Shown here piece by piece: positions 12,407 to 23,040 of a stretch of DNA of 64,000 bases. This DNA is from Lycorma delicatula (taxonomy: Eukaryota; Arthropoda; Insecta; Hemiptera; Fulgoridae), in assembly GCF_047948215.1 (NCBI RefSeq), contig NC_134462.1, positions 113,535,937 through 113,599,936 on the forward strand, in the 5' to 3' direction. A program made the position numbers and the translations under genes. How positions within the stretch are numbered: the stretch's first letter is position 1; every line of letters begins with the position of its first letter. The notes below the pieces were generated by a model that was not told the origin of the DNA, did no database searches, and was given only the letters and a program-made list of their open reading frames with translations.

Positions 12407-12724
12407 ACTCTGTGTTACCCACCGGGCTGGTCTAGTGGTTAACGCGTCTTCCCAATTCAGCTGATTTGGAAGTCGAGAGTTACAGCGTTCAAGTCCTAGT
12501 AAAGTCAGATAATTTTTTCACGGATTTGAATACTAGATCGTGGATACCGGTGTTCTTTGGTGGTTGGGTTTCAATTAACCACACATCTCAGCAACGGTCG
12601 AACTGAGAATGTAACAAGACTACACTTCATTTACACTCATACAATTATCATCCTCATTCATCCTCTGAAGAATTATCTAAACGGTAGTTACCGGAGGCTA
12701 AACAGGAAAAAAAGAAGAAAGAAA
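12407..12724 (+). mobile_element. SINE-A (tRNA-derived), complete, with 14 bp target duplication
   Basis: Pol III promoter boxes are visible: A box in 'tggtctagtggttaacgcg' and B box 'gttcaagtcct'. Between them is the conserved near-palindrome 'ttcagctgatttgg'. The body continues with 'ttctttggtggttgggtttcaattaaccacacatctca' and the tail 'tcctctgaag...ggaggctaaacaggaaaaa'. The 14-base direct repeat gtctgcaacacaac flanks it exactly (12393-12406 and 12725-12738), which shows target-primed retrotransposition and a fairly recent event. Confidence 0.9.
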
Positions 12725-12831
12725 GTCTGCAACACAACGCAATTTAATTCATCACATTATAATTCATCCATAAAAAAATGAAATTATTTACACAGTAACA
12801 ACAGGCTTACTCTCTTACAATAAATGAATTT

Positions 12832-12890
12832 TGAGGCGTGTGAAAAATGCTATGCTTGACCGGGATTCAAACCTCGAACCTTAGATGAAA
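12832..12890 (-). repeat. SINE-B fragment
   Basis: Minus strand reads 'aggttcgaggtttgaatcc' then 'cggtcaagcatagcatttttcacacgcc', which matches SINE-B at 62411-62568 from the B box onward ('ggtcaggcatggcatttttacacgc'). Only this middle part remains. Confidence 0.6.
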
Positions 12891-13152
12891 TAAAAAATAT
12901 ATTTTTTAATTTTTAAACATTTATTTTAAATTTAAATCCATCTCACAAGTTAACTTTTGCATTTAAAATGTAAAAATGTTAATTTTTTGATACTTACTTT
13001 TTAGTATTTCTTAAAAAACAATAATAACCCACTTCCTAGAAAATTACAAATCTGTTTATTTGAAATTATGGCCGTAAATTTGTATTTTTTAAAGTAATTT
13101 TAAAATTTATTGTTTCCACTTAGTATTATTTACTTACAAATTTATTTTATCT

Positions 13153-13458
13153 AAATGCTGGTACTTTCTGATTAAACGGAGGCCACCTACCTATTTTTAA
13201 AAGGAAGAAAGATTTTTAACTAACTAAATAAATAAATATAATAATTAAAACTAAAAGTATAAATATAATGTAACCAAACATAACCTACACTCGCTTCGCT
13301 CGCCAGTCAAGATTAGCAAGCGAAGCGAGCGTAGGTTAAGTTTGGTTAGATTATATTTATAATTATATTTGTTTATTATAAAAAGAGTTTTTTAAAAATA
13401 TCATTCTTCCTTCTGAAAACAGGTAACCTTCTTTTGATCAGAAAGTACCGGAATGCTT
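13153..13458. mobile_element. Foldback/MITE-like element with CG-rich core
   Basis: A long imperfect inverted repeat. The outer arms share 'ggtactttctga' and 'aaaaggaagaaaga/agaaggaagaatga'. The inner arms are 'taaccaaacataacctac.ctcgcttcgct.gc' at 13271-13303, repeated inverted at 13315-13350 with a loop of about 11 bases. No coding capacity. The structure fits a non-autonomous foldback transposon or MITE. I cannot see the exact target duplication. Confidence 0.75.
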
Positions 13459-15015
13459 CCCCTTGAGTATGGGAGCTCCCAAAATTAAAAAAAAATGTTC
13501 TGCAATTTAAAATATTTAATGCTGAAAATATATATATATTTCTAAATTATTTAGAATTCATAATTTTATTTATTGGTTTTCAATAATTGTAGTAAAACCT
13601 TTAGGTGGTACAATGAGTTAATAGAAAAGAAACAAATTATTTTATAATAAAATTACAAATAGAAATTAAAATGATTGAATTGAAAAAACTTTCTTACAAA
13701 AGTTTGGAAGAAAATCAATTGCATAACTTTTCCAGCTAATCTGATCAGTTACACAATACATTTCCAGCAATTTTTTTATATCGTGAAATAAATAATTTAG
13801 TTTCAGTGATGTTCTTTATTCTTTAAAAAAAAAAAAAAAATCGTTCAAATATTGATAAGGAATAATTACTTCATTCATTCCATTTATACCTAAAAATATT
13901 CTAAAGAACTTAATTTATGTCTGAAACAGGAAACAACAAAAACGTAAATTAAAAAAAGTTTCCACTATTATTAGTATTCCATACATAAATACATACACAT
14001 AAAAACATAAACTATACATTATAATATAAAATGTTTTTTTGGAGAACTAGACTCAAAGAATAATTAAATAAATAACATAGTACTTAAACTTCCTACCGCT
14101 CTAAAATTAACTTCAATGCAATTAAGCACAGATTACCTAATCAATGAAACAGACACATAAATTAAATGTTGAAAGAAAATATTGTGTCTGAAAAATGAAC
14201 AAAATTTGGTAAGTAAAAAATTTTTAGGGTTTTGCTTTTATTCAGGAGTAACAAAATTTATACTCAAGTCTGCTAAGGTTATTGATTTTAATAAATTATT
14301 TGTTTTCTAAAATACCATTACTAAGTAGAAACAATATAGTGCAAAATATCAAACAGAAAAAGATATATTAATTTGTTGTTATACTAACTGTCTCAGTTTT
14401 TTTCTTATGGTTAAGACACTTGTAAAACATCTTTGGGTACACATAATACTTGGGTTGCTTTCTCTGAAAGTAATGGCGTTCAAAATACTGCCAGTTAGTA
14501 TAATGAACCAAGAAACGGATTGAATCTCATTCTTTGTTAAAGTGAGTTTGTCATGCTGATATGCAACAATATATCCACTCAGTGAGGAAGACCATGGGAA
14601 ATCACCTCTCACCACATTTCCTTACGAAGCTTGGCATGAGATTTTTCAAGAAGCATTGGACTGATTTATAAAAAAAAAACTGTAAATAAATTAAATTGAA
14701 CTGGTGTTTAATTAATATTAAACTATAATATATATATTATATCAGTGTTCATAATACAATAATATCAAAATTCTAAGAGTGGCAGAAATTGTCATGAACT
14801 TAAAATTCATTAATAAATTAATTAAAAATTTCCTTAGAAATAGCGTCATGAATAAAATTTAACATAATATATAACAAGACCAATCATAGAACAATTAATA
14901 AACTACCAAATTTCTTATGCATTTTTGTTGGAGGCTTCTTTGCTTTCTGGTGAAGAATTTTTTTATTAACTGGATACTTCACATTTTAAACATTAAAATA
15001 ATTAAAAATCAAAGA

Positions 15016-15020
<5 letters not shown>
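13459..15020. other. AT-rich DNA, no gene supported
   Basis: Bases 13455-13525 belong to a short dispersed repeat (second copy 54825-54900). The 78-residue minus-strand frame at 14379-14615 lies in a slightly less AT-rich block (14370-14640), but no domain is recognisable and other frames are as plausible. The rest is A/T runs. Confidence 0.4.

Positions 15021-15056
<36 letters not shown>
15021..15056. repeat. (AT)18 microsatellite
   Basis: Uninterrupted AT dinucleotide repeat. Confidence 0.97.
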
Positions 15057-15058
<2 letters not shown>

Positions 15059-15581
15059 CATAATTATGATTTATATTTATATATACACAAATAAATGAGC
15101 CTTATGAAATTTAATCAAATATTTGTAAAAACGACATACACATTACTGTTTACTCTTCTTCATTTTTTGCAATGAGGAATGGTACCAGCTACTTGCTGGT
15201 TTTTCCATTACAACTGTAATGTTGTCAGTTAAAAATTGTTGGCTATCTATTTTCAATAGCTCTAACAATACAATCCAATAAAAAAAATTACAAAATATTA
15301 CATGTTTGCTTTTACTTCAATAAAACACAAGACGAGGAAGAAGGATAGTTCAAAAATAAATTTAACTAAATATAGCTTGAAGATTCACTTGGAGATTCGA
15401 TTGTTAATGCTATATTACATAGCATTCACAAATTAACCTTCATTTTATGTACTCAATCTCTGGATTGTAACGCACCAAAAAAATAAGAATAAAAATAAAT
15501 AAATAAAATCAGTTGCTTCTCTGGGTAGCTTACAGTTCTGGTGGTGTCATACACAGACATATATATATATATCAAAAAATG

Positions 15582-15983
15582 ACAAATTAACCACTAAACA
15601 CAGTAACAGGAAAATCTAAAAAGTCAACTTTTGCAGGATCTCTCATCATCAGTCAGTACATAATTCTACAGCTACATAAAAAAAGAAAAAGAGATAAAAA
15701 CTTAAAAACTAGAAAACATAAACCCTAACAACCACAAAACTTGAACAACTGAAGTGGTTCAGCTGGAACTTGAGTGAAGTGTGTTGTTCAAGTTTTGTGG
15801 TTATAACAGCTTTTGTTTTCTAACTTTTAAGTTTTTATTTTGTTTTTGATGTAATTGTAGAATTATGTTGCCAGAATATTGTAAAATATTGTAGAACTAT
15901 TTTACCAACTTTTGATGCAGATCCCATGAAAGTCAGCTTTTGGTTTTAGGTTTTTCTGTTACTGTGTTTGGTATTAATTTGTT
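15582..15983. mobile_element. Foldback element, about 400 bp, arms near 170 bp
   Basis: Left arm reads 'caaattaaccactaaacacagtaacagg...', 'cataattctacag', 'acttaaaaactagaaaaca', 'aaccacaaaacttgaacaac'. The right arm repeats these in reverse complement: 'ttgttcaagttttgtggtt', 'ttttctaacttttaagttttt', 'gtagaattatg', 'ctgttactgtgtttggtattaatttg'. The centre is a short unpaired segment around 15752-15782. There is no open frame. Arms of this length with a tiny loop fit a foldback transposon or an inverted duplication of a MITE. Confidence 0.8.
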
Positions 15984-16979
15984 GCTGTTTGGCTTAATTG
16001 ACACAGTGGTCAGTATGTAAATGAATTATTTGAATTTTCAGAAAAATTTTATATATACATGTATATACACAAACACAAAAAAGAGGTGTGCAATTTTAAT
16101 AAACAATATATAAATATCATAGAAGAATTGTTTCATTGTTTCATGATGTAAAAGTATCTAACAAAAAATTAAATAGCTATTTTCAATAACACAACCTATC
16201 CCATCTTGATAGAAAAATGAGCAATAAAATGGCTTTTTTTTCTTTACTATATTGCATATACTGTTACACATCAAGATGCCCAGCATAATGCCCTTTATTT
16301 AATGTGAACTAAGTGAAGTAACAAAAAAGTTACAATATATTTCTATTGGATGCTCTAATTCTAGTTAAAGAAATTCTTAAATCTATTTATTTTAATTTCT
16401 TGTATCTTTAATTTAAACACAGCGTTTCCTTTTACAAACTTTAGTAACACAAATCATTTAGGTGTATTATTAATAACTTCAGATGTTCTTAGTTTTGCTT
16501 TTATCAAAATTTACACAAATATTTTATTGAGATCCAAAATTATAGAAACTACTTCCTCTTCATCAACTAAGTTTTACCTATCTTTCCCACAAAAGAATCA
16601 ATATCTTTTTTAGTAAATGTTTTTTTTTTTTTTTAACTATGTTTCTAAGATCTAATGTTTATTTAGATTATAGTAATCTACCAAACATAATCATTTCAGA
16701 TATTTTATAAAAAGGTGGTAGAATGCTTTTTATAATTACTAGTTATTTTTCATGTTATAAATTCATTTTATCAATATACTTATTGAAAAAAAAGCTGTGA
16801 AGATCCATAGAATGGAGAAATTACATAACATAAGATATATGTAGCAACAACATTGGAACACTGCAGCTACCAACATAGACAAACTATTATCCACATTTAC
16901 TAATTAAGGAGAACTTTAGAAAGATCAAATATGATTTTAAGAATGTAGAGTTTTGAGATAATGGTCTATCCATGGTTAA
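15984..16979. other. AT-rich DNA, nothing identified
   Basis: No open frame above background, no inverted repeat or tRNA-like box seen. Confidence 0.5.
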
Positions 16980-17487
16980 TAATGATAGACTGAACATAGT
17001 AGAATACTTTAAATATCTTGATTGTTTTATAAATTAGAATAAAGAAAATCTACTCAAAATTATTCTGAACTAGTTTTTCTTCAGAAAAGAACAAACCAGA
17101 GCAGCATTTATAAAAAATATTCTTTATGGCTGAGACTTTAAATTAAGATTAAGTTTGAGACTATTAAAATGCTTTTATGTTCAGTACTTCTTTATGGGGT
17201 AGAAGATGGTTTCTGAGACTCTGATGAGAATAATAAAGTTTTGAAAATCTTTTTTCAAAAAAGTTGTTCAAAACGTTTTTTGAAACATAAGTTTTTGAGA
17301 TCTTGGATGTTGGATTTTGAGATCTGGATGTTGAGGAACAGCTGACTAGAACCTGTACTAGAATCTGTGTTCTTGAAAGAATGCAGATGATTAGAGGTAT
17401 TGGTTATGGTTAAAGCAAGGAAATTGAGTTATTTTGAATGTGTTATGAGAAATGAAGAGAAATACTGGATTATTTATCTACTAATCC
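16980..17487 (+). pseudogene. LINE reverse transcriptase tail, second LINE family
   Basis: Broken plus-strand frames show pieces typical of the connection region after a non-LTR reverse transcriptase: VEYFKYLDCFIN, RKEQTRAAFIKN, LRLSLRLLKCFM followed by SVLLYGVED (the 'LYGxE' block, with frame changes), then KARKLSYFECVMRNEEKYWI. The order and motifs fit an RTE-like element of a different family from LINE-A, which starts immediately after at 17488. Many frameshifts; no catalytic core. Confidence 0.7.
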
Positions 17488-17909
17488 AACATACTGGCTC
17501 TATGAATCATGAGACCTTGCTGATGGTGTGGGGGCTTAGTGCTCAGTGATACAGTGTAGCTGGACTGAAGGTGCAATCACACCGGAGAGGTATCATTGAG
17601 AACCAGAAAAGGGAATGATTCCTGAAAGAGGGCAGCAGCTCTTTCAGTAGTTGTTAAGGGCATAAGTCAGGAAGACTTAAACGGCCATGTCCATAACACT
17701 CAATCTTCTGAATAATGCACAGCTGAAAGCAATGGAAAACTACAGCTGTTTTTTTTCCCAAGAAAATGTAGTTCTCTGCATTTTCAGGTAGCAAAGATGG
17801 AGGCACCTTCCTTAGTAAAATATTTTGGAAGTAAACTAGTCCCCTATTTGAATCTCCGGGTGGGAATTACTAAGAAAGGAGTCAACAGAAAAATAAAAAA
17901 ATAACATTC

Positions 17910-18645
17910 TACGAGTTGGAGGGTGGAATGTTAAAAGTTAAACAAAGGTTGGTAGGTTAAAAAATTTAAAGAGGGAAATAAATAGGTTAAATGTAGATGT
18001 AGTAGAAATTAGCAAGGTTTGGTGGGAGAGAAAAATGACTTTTGGTCTGGTGATTTTAGCGATGATTAACTCAGCGTCATTATAAAACCTACCGTAAGTA
18101 GGTTTCGTAATGAATAAGAAGATAGGGAAGAGAGTTGAGTGTTTCAAAAAACTTAGTGATAGAATCATTGTAATAAGGATAAAATTAAAACATAAGCAGA
18201 CAATGAGTGTTAACGTTTATATGCCTACAAGTGCCCATGATGATGATGATGATGATGTAGAGTGTATATACGAAGAAATTGACAAAACAGTTAAACACAT
18301 AAAAGGGAATGAAAATTTAATAATAGTTGGAGATTGGAATGTAAGCATCAGAAAAGGCAAGGAAGGAAATATTGTGAGTGAATACAGACTGGGCAAAAGG
18401 AATGAAAGGGGAGACCAACTTATTGAATTTTGCACGAAGTATAATTTAGTAATTTCCAATACCCAGTTAAAAAATGATAATAGAAGAATTTACACATGGA
18501 AAAAGTCTGGTGATACATGAAGGTATCAGATAGATTATATCATGGATAAACAAAGATTTAGAAATCAACTCATCAACTGGAAAGCACAGTCTGGAGCAGA
18601 CATTGATAGCGACCATAATTTACTGTTAATGAAATGGGTTTAAAA
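17910..18645 (+). pseudogene. LINE-A endonuclease domain (broken)
   Basis: Nicks target DNA to start target-primed reverse transcription in intact relatives. Motifs in order: GWNVKS near 17932 (the 'WNVR' block), DVVEISKVWW near 17997-18026, then the open part from 18110 with VNVYMPTSAHDDDDDD, GDWNVSI (metal-binding GDxN block, 18329-18348), YTWKKSGD (18490-18513), QIDYI (18525-18540) and SDHN (18605-18616). A TGA at 18518-18520 and earlier frame changes break it. The aspartate run comes from a (GAT)n-like stretch at 18238-18257. Confidence 0.85.
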
Positions 18646-19229
18646 ACCTTAAGTAAAGGTGTCAGATGAATCGGTGGAATTTAGAGAAGCTTCAAGAAGA
18701 GGTGGTAAAGAAGATTTTTGATGAGGACATCACAACAGGTCTGAGTAAAAACAGTAAGGTAGAAAATATAGAAGAAGAATGAGAGAATCTTAAAAAGGAA
18801 ATTCTTAAATTAGCAAACATGAACTTAGGTGGAACAAAGAGAACTGGTAGAAAACCTTGAATATCAGAGGATATATTGCAACCGATGGATGAACGTAAAA
18901 AGTATAAGAATGCTAGTGATGAAAAAGATAAAAGGAACTGTCAACAATTAAGAAATACTATAAACAGAAAGTATAAATTAGCAAAAGAAGAGTGGATTAA
19001 AGAAAAGTGTCAGAAGTGAAAAGAGAAATGATCAATGGTAAAGTAGACGATCATACGGAAAGTTAAGGAGAATTTTGTGGTATATAAATTGAAATCTAAT
19101 AATTTGTATAAAGATGGAACATGGATTTGTAATACGAAAGAAAAGGTCGATACGTGGGTGGAATAAGACTAAGAAGAGGAAGTCAAAGAGGATGAAAAGG
19201 GAGGTACAATACTGAGATCTGAATTTAAT

Positions 19230-20505
19230 AGAGCATTAAAAGATTTGAATGGCAGAAAGGCTCCTGGGATAAACAGGATACCTGCAGAATTACTGGGCAG
19301 TGCAGGTGAGGAAGAGACAGATAGATTATACAAACTGGTGTGTAATATTTATGAAATGGGGAAGTTCCTTCAGACTTCAAAAAGAGTCTTATTGTCACGA
19401 TACCAAAGAAAGCAGGAGAAGATAAATGTGAAGAATACAGAACAATTAACTTAACTACTCATCTGTTAAATATCTTAGCTAGAACTCTGTATAGAAGAAT
19501 TGAGAGGAGAGTGGAAAAAGTGTTAGGAGAAGACCAATTTGGTTTCAGGAAAAGTGTACGAACAAAAGAAGCAATTTTAATAGCGCTCAAATTAATAGTA
19601 GAAGGGAGATTAACGAAAAATAATGCTAACATACATGGCATTTATAAACTTAGAAAAGGCATTTGATAATGTAGACTAGAATAAAATGTTCAGCATTTTA
19701 AAAAATGTTGGGTTCAAGTACAGAGATGAGGAACAATTGCTAACATTTACAGGAATACTCTGCAATAGTAATAATCAAAGAACATTCGGAAGAAGCCATA
19801 ATAAAATAGGGAGTCAGACAAGGATGTTCCCTATCCCCGTTGCTTTTTAATCTTTACATGGAACTAGCAGTTAATGATGTTAAAGAACAATTTAGATTAG
19901 GAGTAACAGTACAAGGTGAAAAGATAAAGATGCTACGATTTGCTGATGATATAGTAATTCTTGCTGAGAGTAAAAAAGATTTAGAAGAAAAAATGAATGG
20001 CATGGATGAAGTCCTATGCAAGAACTACTGTATGAAAATAAACAAGAACAAAACAAAAGGAATAAATGTAGTAGAAATAATGTAGATGGACCACTGAATA
20101 TAAAAAAAGGAAGAGAAAGATTATGGAGGTAGACGAATTTTGTTATTTGGGAAGTAGAATTTAAGATGAAACAGGAGCGATATAAAAGCTGAATAGCACA
20201 GGTGAAATGAGCTTTCAGTCAAAAATATAATTTGCTTACATCAAAAATTAATTTAAACATCAGGGAAACACTTTTAAAAGTATATGTTTCAAGCGTAGCT
20301 TTATATGGAGGTGAAACCTGGACAGTCAGAGTACCTGGGAAGAAAAGATTAGAAGCCTTTGAAATGCAGTGCTATAGAAGAATTTTAAAAATCAGATGGG
20401 TGAATAAAGTAACAAATGAAGAGGTGTTGTGGCAAATTGTTGAAGAAAGAAGCATTTGGAAAAATATAGTTAAAAGAAGAGACAGACTTATGGCTACATA
20501 AGTCT
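19230..20505 (+). pseudogene. LINE-A reverse transcriptase (broken, catalytic residue lost)
   Basis: Would copy the element RNA into DNA at the nicked target. Visible blocks: KAPGINRIPAELL (19257-19295), DQFGFRKSVRTKEAI (19532-19576), FINLEKAFDNVD (19639-19674), QGCSLSPLLFNLYME (19815-19863), RFADDIVIL (19936-19962) and, from 20232, the post-RT region with LYGGETWTVR and WVNKVTNEEVLW. Motif A normally reads F-x-D; here the aspartate is asparagine (AAC), a change expected to kill catalysis. Motif C (ADD) is intact. Several stops and frame changes separate the pieces. Confidence 0.88.
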
Positions 20506-20711
20506 GGAATCCTGGAATAGTCGCTTTGATATTGGAGGGACAGGTAGATCGGAAAAATTGTGCAGGTAGGCAACGTTTGGAACTTGTAAAACAATTGTTA
20601 GGGATGTAGGATGTAAGGAATACACTGAAATTAAACAACTGGTGCAACATAAGGAATCTTGGAGAGCTGCATCACACCAGTCAAATGACTTAAGGCAAAA
20701 AAAAAAAAAAA

Positions 20712-21087
20712 GATTCAACATAATATTAATGGAAAAAGACTATTTGGGAGGAGGACATCATGGTAATTTGAGAATGGGTGGCCAGACATCAATTAAATTG
20801 CTCCAACCAGCATTTGATAGGTTATGATTGTTAATGGTGTTAATAGGGTTAATTGCCTTTAATATTATTTTCTTTCTATTTTTTTTTAAATTATGTTATT
20901 TTCAGAAAATTTTATTTTAGTTATTCATCAAAGAACAATCAAATTTAATAAATTTTTACACTTCCTGATAAAATGCAAACTGTAAATTCTTTTCTTAGAA
21001 GCAAAGTTAAATAATTCATTTTACTTTCAATCTCCTCTCTCCATAACTTACTGTATTTCTTTTAATCCAAGTTAATTATTGGGCTCA
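20712..21087. other. AT-rich spacer
   Basis: Sequence between the LINE-A poly(A) and the next SINE. No feature recognised. Confidence 0.5.
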
Positions 21088-21101
21088 GAGATACTCAAAG
21101 A

Positions 21102-21398
21102 ACCCAGCGAGTTGATCTAGTGGTGAACGCGTCTTCCCAAATCAGCTGATTTGGAAGTCGAGAGTTCTAGCGTTCAAGTCCTAGTAAAGTCAGTTATTGT
21201 TACACAGATTTCAATACTAGATTGTAGATACCAGTGTTCTTTGGCGGTTGGGTTTCAATTAACCACACATCTTAGGAATGGTCAAACTGAGACTGTACAA
21301 GACTTCATTTACACACATACATATTATCCTCATTGATCCTCTGAATTATTATCTAAAAGGTAGTTACTGGAAACTAAACAGGAAAAGAAAGAAAGAAA
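21102..21398 (+). mobile_element. SINE-A, complete, with 14 bp target duplication
   Basis: Same family as 12407-12724. A box in 'gatctagtggtgaacgcg', B box 'gttcaagtcct', and a perfect 18-base palindrome ccaaatcagctgatttgg at 21137-21154 where a tRNA anticodon arm would be. Tail ends 'aaactaaacaggaaaagaaagaaagaaa'. Flanked by gagatactcaaaga (21088-21101) and gagatacccaaaga (21399-21412), a 14-base duplication with one mismatch. Confidence 0.9.
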
Positions 21399-21435
21399 GA
21401 GATACCCAAAGATCTAAGAAGGTCTAAGATCTCTT

Positions 21436-21675
21436 TCATTGCTTTCAAATAGTAACAACATTAGTATAAAGTTTTTGAAATATTTGTATTTTGTTTTAGT
21501 TGCCAAAAAAATGTAATTTTCATCAATGTCAATTAATATTTGACTGTCAATAATTTACCACTGGTATTAAATTTATCTACTTTGTAACATTCCTTGAGAA
21601 CCAAAACTACGTACTGTAGCTTATCACATTTTTTTATAGCTCATTTGTTGCTATTTACAACTTTTGTAATAATGC
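21436..21675 (+). repeat. Direct duplication DR6, copy 1
   Basis: About 240 bases match 22783-23040 at roughly four bases in five: 'gatagtaacaacatta.tataaa.tt.tgaaat', 'catcaatg.gaattaatatttgactgtcaataattta', 'atagctcatttgtt'. Both copies are in the same orientation and 1.35 kb apart. Confidence 0.8.
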
Positions 21676-22782
21676 CATATATTTTTTCTTTGTATTCACA
21701 AGGTTTAATATTTTATTTATTATTTATCTTTTTAATTTTAAGACACTACTTCAATCTTCAAATATTAGATCCAAATATTAAATTATTATTCTTATAGACG
21801 TATAAAGGGATGGTTGTATGAATGGATATAGGCATGGATAGGGTATAGTTGTTTAAAACATTTTTTTTAGGGCATTGGAAAACAAATGTCTTCAGAAAAA
21901 CTAATTAAAATAATTACAATTCTTTTTTTTATCAATGTTTCTTAGCTAATTTCAAAGATGGACTACAGTACCACTTAAAAAACTGCTCAGCAATGATACT
22001 TTTAAAAAAAGGATTACTACTTCTACTTGAGCATACTGTAAGTCACTTTAGAAACTATTTGTGAAAAATATTATTATTGGTAGGTTTATCATAATCTGAT
22101 CTGTTTTACATCAACATTATTTTTTAATGCCCAGTAAGATGATTGCTTTTTCCAACTACACCATTTCCATTTAAAATTCTTGAGTTTCTCCCCATGGGAG
22201 AGGCTTGACAGTGCAGCATTCTCATACCAAAAAAAATAGTGTTTCAAAATACAAGAATTTGTTAAATTTCATTTTTCTGTGCTTAGTGGTTGAAAAGTTA
22301 TTTAAGACTTGTAATATTTTATGAACACTTCATATAATAAGTAATTTTATAACATTCATTAAGATTAATTCATTAAGATTTATTCAGCCAATACCAAGTC
22401 TTACTTTTTATTTTCTGACTATTTTAGTAGACTACTAAAAAGGAAAGTAACATAATGGGTGAAAATTTTATGTACCTAATTTTCTGGATTTAGGGGTTCA
22501 TAAATGCATTAAAAATTACGGTAAGCTCCTTTTTTTATAAATATGCTCTTGGGTGCATACACGTGTATGTTTGCTGGAATCTATTTTGCTTAGTACCTCT
22601 GCAACTGGTGAATGTATAATCGTGTAACTGTGTATGATGATTTGCTTGTATAGGGAATAGATGCCATTAAATTTTTATGAAAGTTGGACAAGGATAGATT
22701 GGCTTTAACCCAAAATGGGATTAAACAGATTGTTTTGCAACCTAATTGACTGCTTTTTAAAAATGTCAAGTAAAACTAACTT
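21676..22782. other. Spacer between the two DR6 copies
   Basis: AT-rich, without a recognisable gene. Bases about 22545-22710 carry a DR5-like repeat (see 285-470). The 67-residue frame at 21594 runs across the end of DR6 and has no support. Confidence 0.4.
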
Positions 22783-23040
22783 TGCTTTTAGATAGTAACA
22801 ACATTAATATAAAATTTCTGAAATGTTTATCTTTTATTTTATTTACCAAAAAAATGGGTTTTTCATCAATGCGAATTAATATTTGACTGTCAATAATTTA
22901 CTACCTAAATCTGGCTAAATTTACTAAATCTGGCTACATTGTAATGCTTTTGTTCCCTGAGATCCAAAATTACATTGTGTAGTTTATCATACTTTTATAT
23001 AGCTCATTTGTTCATATTTAACACTTTTTAATAATTCCAG
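22783..23040 (+). repeat. Direct duplication DR6, copy 2
   Basis: See copy 1 at 21436-21675. This copy contains a short internal duplication 'aaatctggcta' around 22906-22936 that the first lacks. Confidence 0.8.

Larger units (their letters stand above)
17488..20711 (+). mobile_element. LINE-A copy 1: RTE-like non-LTR retrotransposon, near full length, inactive
   Basis: Starts with 'ctctatgaatcatgagaccttgctgat', the same start as copy 2 at 25522. It carries a 5' leader, an apurinic-type endonuclease, a reverse transcriptase and ends in a run of A at 20698-20711. The endonuclease plus RT order with no zinc-knuckle ORF, and the C-terminal 'LYGGETW...NEEVLW' block, fit RTE-like elements; the exact clade needs a tree. 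Numerous stops and frameshifts rule out activity. The last residues before the poly(A) are encoded right up to it, so the 3' untranslated region is very short. Confidence 0.85.

Noticed and set aside
18217..18459. Minus-strand open frame over the LINE-A endonuclease
   Set aside because: Exact antisense of a clear endonuclease with GDWN, YTW and SDH motifs on the plus strand.
20372..20721. Three overlapping minus-strand frames at the LINE-A 3' end
   Set aside because: All are shadows of the post-RT region (NEEVLW block) on the plus strand.
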